A DNA stretch of 64,000 bases. Source: WHSW01 sp963767285. GTDB taxonomy: Bacteria > Actinomycetota > Thermoleophilia > Solirubrobacterales > 70-9. Position numbers and translations under genes: made by a program. The DNA is taken from contig CAVYDJ010000002.1 in assembly GCA_963767285.1 (NCBI GenBank), forward strand, positions 682,001-746,000, written 5' to 3'. Of this stretch, positions 24,375 to 32,845 are shown piece by piece (position 1 is the stretch's first letter; the number at the start of each line of letters is the position of its first letter). Under the pieces are notes generated by a model, which had not been told where the DNA came from, searched no databases, and worked only from the letters and a program-made list of their open reading frames with translations.

Positions 24375-26180
24375 ATGCAACCCAAGACCACGCTTACAAG
24401 CACAAAGGGAGTTTCGATCAGCCTGGCGGTGACGGTGGGCGTTTTCGCCACGCTGGCGTTCGTCGCCGCGCCCTCCACTCAGGTAGGCGCGGTCGACCCC
24501 GAACAGCTTCTCGTCTGCGTTGAGCGGGACAACTCAGTCCAGGGCCAGACGACGGTCGCCACGAGCTCCGGCGAGTGCGCCCAGGCCTCGCGGGGCGATC
24601 GCGCGGGAGGCAGCGGCGACGGCGACGGGTCCGCCAAGGGCGCAACCGGCCCCGCCGGCCCGCCCGGCCCAGAAGGCCCCGCCGGCCCGCCTGGCCTCGC
24701 AGGTCCCGCGGGACCGCCCGGACCGACCGGCGCGCCCGGCTTGCCCGGCGCGGCGGGACCCGCCGGAGCCGACGGGACCGACGGCGTCGACGGCGACCGC
24801 GGGAAGCGCGGTAAGCAGGGGGAGACAGGGCAGAGGGGACGCCGCGGCGTGGCCGGCGTCGCCGGGGCGACCGGCGCCACGGGCGCGGCCGGCGTGACGG
24901 GCGTGACAGGCGCAACGGGCGCCGAAGGTTTGAACGGAGCCGACGGGCTCGATGGCGTTGCGGGCGCGGCCGGCGCCACCGGTGCTTCGGGCGTGATCGG
25001 CGCGACGGGCGCCACTGGCGCGACCGGCCCTGCCGGTCCGAACACCGGGGTCACGGGTGCGACCGGGCCTACGGGCGCCACCGGCGACACCGGGCCGATC
25101 GGAGCCGACGGGGCCACCGGCCCTCAGGGCATTCAGGGCGTGCAGGGCAACCAAGGCAACCAAGGCGTCCAAGGCGTCCAGGGCGTCCAGGGCGTCCAGG
25201 GCGTCAAGGGCGCGACCGGTGCCACCGGCGCCCAAGGCCTCCAGGGGATTCAGGGCATCCAGGGCACCGCCGGCACCGACGGAGCCACCGGAGCCACCGG
25301 AGTGACGGGAGCAAACGGCACGAACGGCACGAACGGGACCAATGGCGCCGACGGCAACGACGGCGCGACCGGTGCCACGGGTGCGACCGGCGCCCAGGGC
25401 GTGGCCGGCGCCGCCGGCGCGACCGGCGCACAGGGCGTGCAGGGAGCGACCGGAGCCACCGGCGTCCAGGGCATCCAGGGCAACCAGGGAATCCAGGGCA
25501 TCCAAGGAATCCAGGGCCCTGCCGGCGCGGTCGGGGCGACCGGCGTGCAGGGCGCGCAGGGTGCGACCGGTGCGACCGGCGTGCAGGGTCAGCAGGGCAT
25601 CCAGGGCAACCAGGGCATCCAGGGCAACCAGGGCAACCAGGGCGTCGCCGGCGCCACCGGCGCCCAGGGCCCGCAGGGCAACCAGGGCCCGCAGGGCAAC
25701 CAGGGCCCGCAGGGCAACCAGGGCCCGCAGGGCGCGACCGGTCCGAAGGGCGCCACCGGCGCTGAGGGCGCGCAGGGCTCCGGCAATACGATCAACTCGG
25801 CAAGCAACTCGGTCATGCTCAGCACGAGCTCGACCACCTACACCTCGTCCGGTCTCGGCGGCACCGCACCGAGCATCACGGACAGCAAGGCGGGAACGCA
25901 CAAGGTCCTCGTGACCCTGACGTCGGCGTGCAACAACACGACCAACGATTCGGGCTGCCTCATGAGCTTCAGCGCCACCGGCGGTCTCACGCAGAGCGCG
26001 TCCGACGACTACGCGACCGGCAGCGGCCGCTCACCCGGCGTCGCGCCTGGGCGAGTCTTCGCGTCGAGCTCCTCGTACCTGGTCACGGTCACCGGGCCGA
26101 CGACGTTCACCGCCGCCTACCGGACCGCCGCCAACACGGCACAGTTCACGAACACCAGCATCATCATCCAGGTTTACTGA
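24375..26180 (+). CDS. Collagen-like cell-surface protein B
   Basis: 601 residues with the same architecture as its neighbour. Signal-like hydrophobic segment (SLAVTVGVFATLAFVAAPS), head VCVERDNSVQGQTTVATSSGEC, Gly-x-y triplets at about residues 85-470, then the conserved C-terminal domain (NDSGCLMSFSATGGLT; VTVTGPTTFTAAYR; IIIQVY). Triplets differ from protein A: GPA/GPP at the start, then GIQ-GNQ-GVQ and GPQ-GNQ blocks, richer in Gln and Pro. The four GPQ-GNQ copies near 25669-25740 are 18-bp DNA repeats. Probably exported, possibly co-assembling or alternating with protein A. Confidence 0.85.
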   Translation: MQPKTTLTSTKGVSISLAVTVGVFATLAFVAAPSTQVGAVDPEQLLVCVERDNSVQGQTTVATSSGECAQASRGDRAGGSGDGDGSAKGATGPAGPPGPEGPAGPPGLAGPAGPPGPTGAPGLPGAAGPAGADGTDGVDGDRGKRGKQGETGQRGRRGVAGVAGATGATGAAGVTGVTGATGAEGLNGADGLDGVAGAAGATGASGVIGATGATGATGPAGPNTGVTGATGPTGATGDTGPIGADGATGPQGIQGVQGNQGNQGVQGVQGVQGVQGVKGATGATGAQGLQGIQGIQGTAGTDGATGATGVTGANGTNGTNGTNGADGNDGATGATGATGAQGVAGAAGATGAQGVQGATGATGVQGIQGNQGIQGIQGIQGPAGAVGATGVQGAQGATGATGVQGQQGIQGNQGIQGNQGNQGVAGATGAQGPQGNQGPQGNQGPQGNQGPQGATGPKGATGAEGAQGSGNTINSASNSVMLSTSSTTYTSSGLGGTAPSITDSKAGTHKVLVTLTSACNNTTNDSGCLMSFSATGGLTQSASDDYATGSGRSPGVAPGRVFASSSSYLVTVTGPTTFTAAYRTAANTAQFTNTSIIIQVY

Positions 26181-26236
26181 GCGCTGGCATCCACCGGTCT
26201 GCTTAGGCTTACGTGGCGCTGCCGCGGGCTCGAACC

Positions 26237-26815
26237 ATGATGGACTACTACGACTACAACTGGCGTCGCATCGGCACCGTGATTGCGGTGGCCGTGCTGA
26301 TCGGCGTCGCCGTCTGGTTCTTCCTGATCAAGGGCGATGACGACGAGGCCTCGGGCCCGCCCGGCACGGTCGTCGCGACCGAGGTCGATCCGTTCGGGCC
26401 GGGGTTCGCCGGGGGCGGCGAACTGAAGGACGCCGCCGTCCAGGTCGGCCACCCGATCTACTGGGCCGGCAAGCAGCAGGACGGCGAGCTGGAGTTCACG
26501 CTGACCGCCGACGGTCGCGCGTTCGTCCGTTACCTGACCGACGGCGCGGGTCCGGGCGACGAGCAGGCGAACTTCTTGACGGTAGGCACGTACCAGGTCG
26601 ACAACGCTGAGGCGGCGCTGGAGGACATCGCCGGGCGGGAGGGCCGGGAGTCGTTCGTGGTTCCGGACGGGAGCATCGCGGTCGTCGACGCGGCTCAGCC
26701 CCAGCGCGTGTACTTCAGCCCGGCCGGCTCCGACCTTCAGATCGAGGTCTTCGACCCGGAGGCCGGACGTGCTCGCGAGCTCGTCGAGTCAGGGCAGATC
26801 CAGCCGGTCCGCTGA
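26237..26815 (+). CDS. Single-pass membrane protein of unknown function
   Basis: 192 residues from ATG 26237 (MMDYYDYNWRRIG; GTG 26213 would add 8). One membrane span VIAVAVLIGVAVWFFLI near residues 12-28 leaves a soluble domain of about 160 residues, probably outside the cell. That domain has alternating strands (LEFTLTADGRAFVRYLTDG; ESFVVPDGSIAVVDAAQPQRVYFSP) and no motif I recognise. It precedes the multi-pass protein by 34 bp, so the two may be co-transcribed. Confidence 0.65.
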   Translation: MMDYYDYNWRRIGTVIAVAVLIGVAVWFFLIKGDDDEASGPPGTVVATEVDPFGPGFAGGGELKDAAVQVGHPIYWAGKQQDGELEFTLTADGRAFVRYLTDGAGPGDEQANFLTVGTYQVDNAEAALEDIAGREGRESFVVPDGSIAVVDAAQPQRVYFSPAGSDLQIEVFDPEAGRARELVESGQIQPVR

Positions 26816-26849
26816 ACCGGCGGGCGCCCTCGCGGGCCGGGGGGCATAG

Positions 26850-29213
26850 GTGATCGGCGCCTGGCTGCTGTTCCCGGCCTTGTTGGTGGTGCTCGCGGCC
26901 GGGTGCGGCTTGGCGCTCGAGTGGGTCGCGAAGGTCCGCCTGCCCGGAGCGCTGGTGGTGCCGGCCGGGATGGCGGTGATGATCGTCGTGGGTCAGCTGA
27001 CGACGGCCGCCGACGCCACGGCCGAGCTCACGGTGCCGCTCGTCTGTGCGCTCGCCATCGGCGGCATCCTGCTCTCCGATCGCTGGCGGAACGAGCGCCC
27101 GGACCCCTGGCCCGTGGCCGCCGCCGTGTTCGTGTTCGCGATGGTCGGCCTGCCGGTCCTGCTGTCCGGCGACCCGACCTTCTCGGGCTTCATCCGCCTC
27201 GACGACACTGCGACCTGGCTGACCCTCGCCGACCGGGTGATGGAGCACGGCCACAGCCTCTCGGGCCTCGCTCCCTCCACCTACGAGGCGACGCTGGCGT
27301 TCAACCTCGGCGATGGCTACCCGGTCGGGGTCTTCATCCCGCTCGGCGTCGGCACGAAGCTCACCGGGATCGATGCCGGTTGGCTGATCCAGCCCTACAT
27401 GTCCGTGCTCGCGGCCTGCCTCGCACTCTCCCTCTGGGAGATCGTCGCGCCGCTCGTCCCGTCGCGCCCCCTGCGCGCCGCGGTCGTCGCCATCGCCGCC
27501 CAGCCGGCGCTGCTGGTCGGCTATGTGCAGTGGGGCGGGATCAAGGAAGTGGCCGCGGCTGCGCTGATCGCGTTCAGCCTCGCGGTGGCCCCGAAGCTCG
27601 CCGAGCCCGAGCTCCGGCGGGGCTGGACCGCCGTGCTCGCGGTCGGCGTGGCGTCGCTGCTCGCGATGCTCAGCGCCGGGGGCGTGATCTGGGTGCTGCC
27701 CGGCCTCGCGGCACTCGCGGTGGTCGTCTGGCGCACGGTCGGCCACCGGGCCGCGCTGACCCGCGCCGGCGCCCTTGCGGCCTGGGTCCTCGTTCTGAGC
27801 GCCCCGCTGCTCATCCCGTCCCTGCTCGACGGGCACGTGCTGCCGCCGACGTCGTCGCCCCTCACCAGCGCGGATGCGAAGGGCAACCTGATCGAGCCGC
27901 TCGGGCTCGAACGCCTGGCCGGGATCTGGCCGGCCGGCGATTTCCGCCTCGACGCGGTGAACGACGACCTCACCGCCGTGCTGATCGCGCTCGTGATCCT
28001 CGCGGCCGGGGTCGGCTTCTGGTTCGCGGTGCGCTCCGGGGCCCTGGCTGCCGCGATCTACGGACTGGGCGTGCCCGCGGCGGCCCTGGTCCTGGTCGCC
28101 ATCGGGTCGCCGTGGGTCGAGGGCAAGTCGCTCGCGACGGCGTCACCGGCGCTGCTGACGCTCGCCTGCGTCGCCGCTGCGGCCGCGATCGGGCGCGGCG
28201 CGCGGGCCGTGGGCGCCATCGCCCTCGCCGCGATCGCCACCGGCGTGCTGTGGTCGAACGCGCTCGCGTTCCGCGACGCCAACTTGGCGCCATACGACCA
28301 GCTGCACGAGCTCGAGCAGATCGGCGAGCGGATCGCCGGGCAGGGACCGGCACTGATGACCGAGTACCTGCCGTACGGTGCCCGCCACGCGCTTCGCGAC
28401 TCGGACGGCGAGGGCATCTCCGAGCTGCGCCGCAACGTGATCCCGCTGAACAACGGGGCCACCGTGCGGAAGGGCGAGTGGAGCGACACGGACCCGATCG
28501 CGACCGACGCGCTGCTGATGTATCGGACCCTGGTGCTGCGTCGCTCTCCGCTGCAGAGCCGCCCGCCGTCGGCATACGACCTCGTGTACAGCGGTGACTA
28601 CTACGACGTCTGGCAGGAACCGGAGGCCGGATTTCCAGTCCCGCAGCGCTTCCCGCTCGGCGCCGGCCTCGATCCCACCGGTCCGGCCCCGTGCGACGAG
28701 CTGCGCCGGCTCGCATCCGGCGGCGAGGGAACGATCGCCTTCGTCGAGCGTCCCGCGACGGTGCCCGTTCCGGCCGAGAACCTGACGCTGCCGGAGTCCT
28801 GGCCGCGTGGCATCGGCGCCACCTTCCTGCCGGAAGACGACGGCACGGCCTCGGCAACGGTCGAGCTGCCCGACGACGGAGACTGGCGCGTGTGGATCTA
28901 CGGCTCGATCCGCGGCGAGATGGAGCTGCTGATCGACGGCGAGGAGGTAGGCTCGGGTCGCCACCTGCTCAACAACTCGGGCCTGTTCGTCGACCTCGGC
29001 CAGGCGGGGCTGGGCGCGGGCGAGCACTCGCTGGAGCTGACCTACACCGGCGCCGATCTGCTGCACCCCGGCAGCGGCGGGTTCGTCGAGCCACTCGGGC
29101 CGATCATCCTGACCAGCGACGAGGCAGCGGACGCTTTGGTCGAGGTGATCGACCTGGCCGACGCCGCCGACCTCTGCGGCCGGAACCTGGACTGGTACGA
29201 GGTGCTGCCGTGA
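26850..29213 (+). CDS. Multi-pass membrane protein, GT-C glycosyltransferase-like, with C-terminal beta domain
   Basis: 787 residues from GTG 26850. About 12-13 membrane spans fill residues 1-480 (LLFPALLVVLAAGCGLALEW; IALVILAAGVGFWFAV). The first large loop has an acidic pair in GFIRLDDTATWLTLADRV, where GT-C glycosyltransferases keep their catalytic acid. The 300-residue C-terminus is soluble, with YDLVYSGDYYDVWQEPEAG and a beta-sandwich-like end (WRVWIYGSIRGEMELLIDGE). It probably transfers a polyprenyl-linked sugar on the outer face; this is inference, as donor and acceptor are unknown. It converges on ccr with 10 bp between stops. Confidence 0.65.
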   Translation: MIGAWLLFPALLVVLAAGCGLALEWVAKVRLPGALVVPAGMAVMIVVGQLTTAADATAELTVPLVCALAIGGILLSDRWRNERPDPWPVAAAVFVFAMVGLPVLLSGDPTFSGFIRLDDTATWLTLADRVMEHGHSLSGLAPSTYEATLAFNLGDGYPVGVFIPLGVGTKLTGIDAGWLIQPYMSVLAACLALSLWEIVAPLVPSRPLRAAVVAIAAQPALLVGYVQWGGIKEVAAAALIAFSLAVAPKLAEPELRRGWTAVLAVGVASLLAMLSAGGVIWVLPGLAALAVVVWRTVGHRAALTRAGALAAWVLVLSAPLLIPSLLDGHVLPPTSSPLTSADAKGNLIEPLGLERLAGIWPAGDFRLDAVNDDLTAVLIALVILAAGVGFWFAVRSGALAAAIYGLGVPAAALVLVAIGSPWVEGKSLATASPALLTLACVAAAAAIGRGARAVGAIALAAIATGVLWSNALAFRDANLAPYDQLHELEQIGERIAGQGPALMTEYLPYGARHALRDSDGEGISELRRNVIPLNNGATVRKGEWSDTDPIATDALLMYRTLVLRRSPLQSRPPSAYDLVYSGDYYDVWQEPEAGFPVPQRFPLGAGLDPTGPAPCDELRRLASGGEGTIAFVERPATVPVPAENLTLPESWPRGIGATFLPEDDGTASATVELPDDGDWRVWIYGSIRGEMELLIDGEEVGSGRHLLNNSGLFVDLGQAGLGAGEHSLELTYTGADLLHPGSGGFVEPLGPIILTSDEAADALVEVIDLADAADLCGRNLDWYEVLP

Positions 29214-29223
29214 GGCGGTCGGG

Positions 29224-30492
29224 CTAGGCCCCGACCTCGGCCCAGATCGCGCCCTCGCCGTCCTCGTGCTTGCCGTCGGTGTCGTTCTCCGCGCCGACGC
29301 GGATCGCGATCTTGCCCGAGTGGCGGTTCTCGTGGAGCATCTGGTGCGCCTCCGGGACGCCGTCGAAGTCCATGACCTGGGAGAGCACGGGGCGGACCTT
29401 GCCCTCCGCCATCAGCTGGTTGGCGCGCGTGCACTCGTAGGCGTTGGCGAAGTGGGATCCGAGGATCTCCTTCTGCTTCATCCACAGGTAGCGGACGTCG
29501 AAGTCGAGCGTGTAGCCCGACGTGGCGCCGCAGATCACGACCTTGCCGAACGGCTTGACCGTGAACACGGAGGTGGGGAAGGTCGCCTGGCCGACGTGCT
29601 CGAAGACGATGTCGGGCGCATCACCGAGGATCTCCTTGACCCGCTTCGCGAAGCCCCGCGAGGCCTTGAAGCGCTCCTTGTCGGCGGCCGGGTCGACGGC
29701 GGGATGGTTGGCGTCGGAGCGCATCATCTCGCCGAACTCGGCGCGGTTGATGTAGTCGACCGCCCCGAGTTGCTTGACCAGCTCGCCCTTCTCGTCGGAG
29801 GAGACGACGCCGACCGCGTTCGCGCCGGCGGCCTTCGCGAGCTGGCAGGCGAAGACCCCGAGCCCGCCCGCGGCGCCCCAGATCAGCACGTTGTGGCCGG
29901 CCTGGATGTTGCAGCGGTTGAACAGCATCCGGTAGGCGGTGAAGTAGGTGAGCCCGTAAGCCGACGACTCGACCCAGGAAAGGTTGCGCGGCTTCGGCAG
30001 CAGCTGCTGCGCCTGGACCTTGGTGAACTGGGCGAACGAGCCCCACGTGGTCTCATAGCCCCAGATCTCCTGGCTCGGCGCGGCCATCGGGTCGAGCCCG
30101 TGGACCTCGACGTCCTCGTAGGAGGCCTGGTTGCAGTGGATCACGACCTCGTCGCCGGGCTTCCAGCGCGTGACGCCCTCGCCGACCTTCCAGACGATCC
30201 CCGAGGCGTCGGAGCCGCCGATGTGGTGGCCGTACTCGGGGTGATCGCCGTAGTTGAAGACCGAGACCGGCTTGCCGAGCGCCGCCCAGACGTTGTTGAA
30301 GTTGACCCCGGCCGCCATCACGCGGACGATCACCTCGAAAGCGCCGGGCTCGGGCACCTCGATCTGCTCGATCTGGAAGGCGTCCTTCGGCTCGCCCTCG
30401 CGCTCCTGGCGGATCACCCATGCGGCCATCGTCTCGGGCACCGTCCCGGGCTCCACGTCGAGCTTCGAGACTTCGGTCACGTCTACGGCCAA
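29224..30492 (-). CDS. ccr: Crotonyl-CoA carboxylase/reductase
   Basis: 422-residue medium-chain reductase that reductively carboxylates crotonyl-CoA to ethylmalonyl-CoA with NADPH and CO2. It follows the Ccr pattern: PETMAAWVIRQEREGEP, AAGVNFNNVWAALG, GSDASGIVWKVGEGV, GDEVVIHCNQ, IWGYETTWGSFAQFTKVQA, WGAAGGLG (Rossmann), VFEHVGQATFPTSVF, FDVRYLWMKQKEILGSHFAN. CO2-pocket residues known from characterised Ccr have counterparts: Asn67, Tyr146/Glu147 and His347. No zinc ligands. The start is TTG 30492 with AGGAGT 8 nt upstream. This is the key enzyme of the ethylmalonyl-CoA pathway and also a source of ethylmalonyl extender units. Confidence 0.9.
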   Translation of the reverse strand: MAVDVTEVSKLDVEPGTVPETMAAWVIRQEREGEPKDAFQIEQIEVPEPGAFEVIVRVMAAGVNFNNVWAALGKPVSVFNYGDHPEYGHHIGGSDASGIVWKVGEGVTRWKPGDEVVIHCNQASYEDVEVHGLDPMAAPSQEIWGYETTWGSFAQFTKVQAQQLLPKPRNLSWVESSAYGLTYFTAYRMLFNRCNIQAGHNVLIWGAAGGLGVFACQLAKAAGANAVGVVSSDEKGELVKQLGAVDYINRAEFGEMMRSDANHPAVDPAADKERFKASRGFAKRVKEILGDAPDIVFEHVGQATFPTSVFTVKPFGKVVICGATSGYTLDFDVRYLWMKQKEILGSHFANAYECTRANQLMAEGKVRPVLSQVMDFDGVPEAHQMLHENRHSGKIAIRVGAENDTDGKHEDGEGAIWAEVGA

Positions 30493-30569
30493 GGGATCAC
30501 TCCTAGCGGTCGCTTAAAGGGGCGCTGATGCTACGGGATAGGTACTGGAGGCGATGGAGGTTCACGAGC

Positions 30570-31385
30570 TCACCGACGGCGGCCAGAGCGCGGAGTCCGT
30601 GGCCGAGCTGGCGGCGGCGTTCCTGCGTCCGGCGCGACGTGCTCGAGATCCACGATGCCGGCCGGCCGACCGGCGGCATCCGCGCCGCTACCGCGCGTTC
30701 CCGAGCAGGCGATGCGCACGATCTCCGAGGTCTCCTCGGCGAGGGTCGGGATCTCGAAGTCGGAGGGCGAGATCCGGCCGCCGTCGAGCAGCTCGTCCCG
30801 GACCCAGGCGAACAGTCCTGACCAGTAGTCGCCGCCGACCAGGACCACGGGATGGTCGACGGCCTCGCCGGTCTGGATCAGCGTCAGGACCTCGAAGAGC
30901 TCGTCGAGAGTCCCGTAGCCCCCCGGCAGGCAGACGATCGAGTCCGAGCAGCGGACGAACATCAGCTTGCGCGTGAAGAAGTAGTCGAAGGTCACGCCGA
31001 TGTCGACGTATGGGTTCATCGCCTGCTCGAGCGGAAGCAGGATGTTGAGCCCGACTGACGTCCCGCCGGCCTCCTGGGCGCCGCGGTTGGCGGCCTCCAT
31101 CAATCCCGGGCCGCCGCCGGTGATGACCGCGTAGCCCGCCTCGCCGATCGCGCGCCCGATCTCGCGCGCCCGCTCGTACTCGGGGCTGTCGCGCGGCGTG
31201 CGCGCCGAGCCGAAGACGCAGACGGCCGGGCCAAGGTCTCCGAGCGTTTCGAACCCCTGGCGCAGCTCCCTGTCGATCAGCGCCAGACGCTCCTCGTCGG
31301 TCTTCGTCGAGGCGACCGCGGGCGACTCGGCGCAGATGATCTCCTCGCTGAGCGTGGGGGGGATCAGGGGCTTTGGGCGGCTCAT
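30570..31385 (-). CDS. TIGR00730/LOG-family Rossmann protein (cytokinin riboside phosphoribohydrolase-like)
   Basis: 271 residues from ATG 31385 (MSRPKPLIPP). PAVCVFGSARTPRDSPEYERA is the nucleotide-binding loop, and ITGGGPGLMEAANRGAQEAGG and LPGGYGTLDELFEVLTLIQTG hold the GGGxGxME and PGGxGTxxE motifs of LOG-type ribohydrolases. Many bacterial members remove the base from AMP or IMP. The domain ends near residue 224 (EETSEIVRIAC). The last 45 or so residues (Gly/Pro/Arg-rich) are unlike the family, so the natural stop has probably been lost by a frameshift near 30700. It is divergent from the nuclease-like gene by 49 bp. Confidence 0.85.
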   Translation of the reverse strand: MSRPKPLIPPTLSEEIICAESPAVASTKTDEERLALIDRELRQGFETLGDLGPAVCVFGSARTPRDSPEYERAREIGRAIGEAGYAVITGGGPGLMEAANRGAQEAGGTSVGLNILLPLEQAMNPYVDIGVTFDYFFTRKLMFVRCSDSIVCLPGGYGTLDELFEVLTLIQTGEAVDHPVVLVGGDYWSGLFAWVRDELLDGGRISPSDFEIPTLAEETSEIVRIACSGTRGSGADAAGRPAGIVDLEHVAPDAGTPPPARPRTPRSGRRR

Positions 31386-31434
31386 TGCAGTGTCAGGATC
31401 GTGTCCGAGGCCCCGACTACCTTGGCAAGTTCTC

Positions 31435-32712
31435 ATGGAAGCGTCCGAAAGACCACAGCTGCCGCTTGACCACGCCGACGAGGCGGCCATCTCCTGGCCG
31501 CTCGGCGAGCGGCTGGTGATCGAACGGCTCACCGTCGACGACCCCAGGGCGACGAAGCTCGTGATCGAGCGCGCCGAGGGCGGCCACGCCGCCGCCCAGA
31601 CCGTGCGCGACGCGATCGAGATCGGCGCGCGCGTGCTGGAGCGCGAGGGCACGGCGGCCGAGGTCGACTACGTGCGGGCTGAGTTCGAGCGCCACGCCGC
31701 GGAACTGCGCGAGCGGCTCGGCAAGGCGCTCGAGTCGGGGGACGAACTGCTCGCGGAGCGGATCACCGAGACTTTCGACGGCTCGCGCGATGGCTCGGTG
31801 CAGAAGGACATCGACACGCTCCTGCGCCAGGCCCTGGTCGAGCAGCGCGAGGCGCTGATGAAGCAGTTCTCGGCCCAGGAGGGCTCGAACCCGCTGTTCG
31901 ACTTCAAGGACGCGATGGTCAAGGTCTACAAGGAGCTGGGCACCAGCCAGCGCGCCGAGGGCGCGGAGAACCGCAAGGTGATCGCCGAACTTAAGCGCGA
32001 GCTGGTCGAGTTGAAGGAGCGCACCGACGCCGACAGCCGGGTCGCAGAGGAGGCCGAGCGTGGGACGGCGAAGGGGCGTACGTTCGAGGACCTCGTCCAC
32101 GCGACGATCGAGGAGATCGCACAGGGGCAGGGCGACGCCGCGCACCACGTCGGCGACTCCTCCAGCGAGTCGGGCGGCAAGAAGGGCGACACGGTCGTCG
32201 AGATCGGCGGCGCGCTCGGCAACCCGCTGGCGACCGTCGTCTTCGAGGCGAAGAACAAGAAGCTGTCGAAGAACGACGCCTGGACGGAGCTCAACGGCTG
32301 CATGGGGGAGCGCGACGCCGCGTTCGCCGTGCTCGTCGTCGCCGGCGACGACAAGATCCCGTCCGGCCTCGAGGAGCTGACCGAGTACCAGGGCAACAAG
32401 ATCATCGCCGTCCTCGACCGCGATGAGCCCGATCCGCTGGCGCTGCGGCTTGTCTACCGCTACGTGCGAGGGCAGGTCCTGGCGGCACGCACCGACGAGC
32501 TCGAGGTCGATGCCGCCGGCGTCCGCGACGCGGCCGAGGAGGCCGCCGCGCGCCTGAAGCGGGCGAATCGGGTCCGCAAGTCGCTGACCAGCGTCACCAG
32601 CAGCGCCGAGACCGCGCGCGAGGAGTTCGACGAGATGGTCGCCGACGTCGAGCGGTGCTTGGCCCGGATCGAGGGCCTGGTCGCGGCGGCCGCGCAGGGC
32701 GCGCCCGAGTAA
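31435..32712 (+). CDS. Coiled-coil protein with PD-(D/E)XK nuclease-like domain
   Basis: 425 residues. Residues 60-210 are charged helices predicted to form coiled coils (VRAEFERHAAELRERLGKAL; IAELKRELVELKERTDADS). Residues 210-340 read like a restriction-endonuclease-fold core: RTFEDLVHATIEEIAQ (Glu218), GDTVVEIG (Asp252), VVFEAKNKK (Glu271, Lys273) and AAFAVLVVAG. That D-x(n)-E-x-K order matches PD-(D/E)XK, in the style of the DUF2130 proteins. C-terminal helices follow. DNA cleavage is inference. The gene is solitary; upstream LOG gene diverges. Confidence 0.65.
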   Translation: MEASERPQLPLDHADEAAISWPLGERLVIERLTVDDPRATKLVIERAEGGHAAAQTVRDAIEIGARVLEREGTAAEVDYVRAEFERHAAELRERLGKALESGDELLAERITETFDGSRDGSVQKDIDTLLRQALVEQREALMKQFSAQEGSNPLFDFKDAMVKVYKELGTSQRAEGAENRKVIAELKRELVELKERTDADSRVAEEAERGTAKGRTFEDLVHATIEEIAQGQGDAAHHVGDSSSESGGKKGDTVVEIGGALGNPLATVVFEAKNKKLSKNDAWTELNGCMGERDAAFAVLVVAGDDKIPSGLEELTEYQGNKIIAVLDRDEPDPLALRLVYRYVRGQVLAARTDELEVDAAGVRDAAEEAAARLKRANRVRKSLTSVTSSAETAREEFDEMVADVERCLARIEGLVAAAAQGAPE

Positions 32713-32845
32713 CTCCCCTCGTTTGTGGCAGTGGACACAAACCGTCTACACTCGCGCCCACGGACGCTGATCGGCTGACCGGTTTTCATAAGGGGTTAGC
32801 TCGCCATCTGCTTGGTCTCCGCCAACTACTCGTCGGAGGCCCCGC
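32713..32845. promoter_or_regulatory. Intergenic with inverted repeat and candidate promoter for the repeat protein
   Basis: GTTTGTG (32721-32727) and CACAAAC (32736-32742) are perfect complements with an 8-nt loop, which could end the upstream transcript or bind a regulator. A TACACT -10-like box (32747-32752) lies about 18 nt after TTGTGG (32723-32728). AT-rich TTTTCATAAGGGG follows near 32782. CGGAGG at 32833 precedes the ATG at 32846. Confidence 0.4.

Noticed and set aside
25140..25740. Regular short repeats that could suggest a CRISPR array
   Set aside because: Repeats are 9-18 bp, in frame, contiguous and without unique spacers; they encode collagen triplets.
24479..25901. Minus-strand proline- and alanine-rich ORFs over collagen-like gene B
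   Set aside because: Antisense shadow of the triplet repeats, caused by the GC-rich repeating codons.
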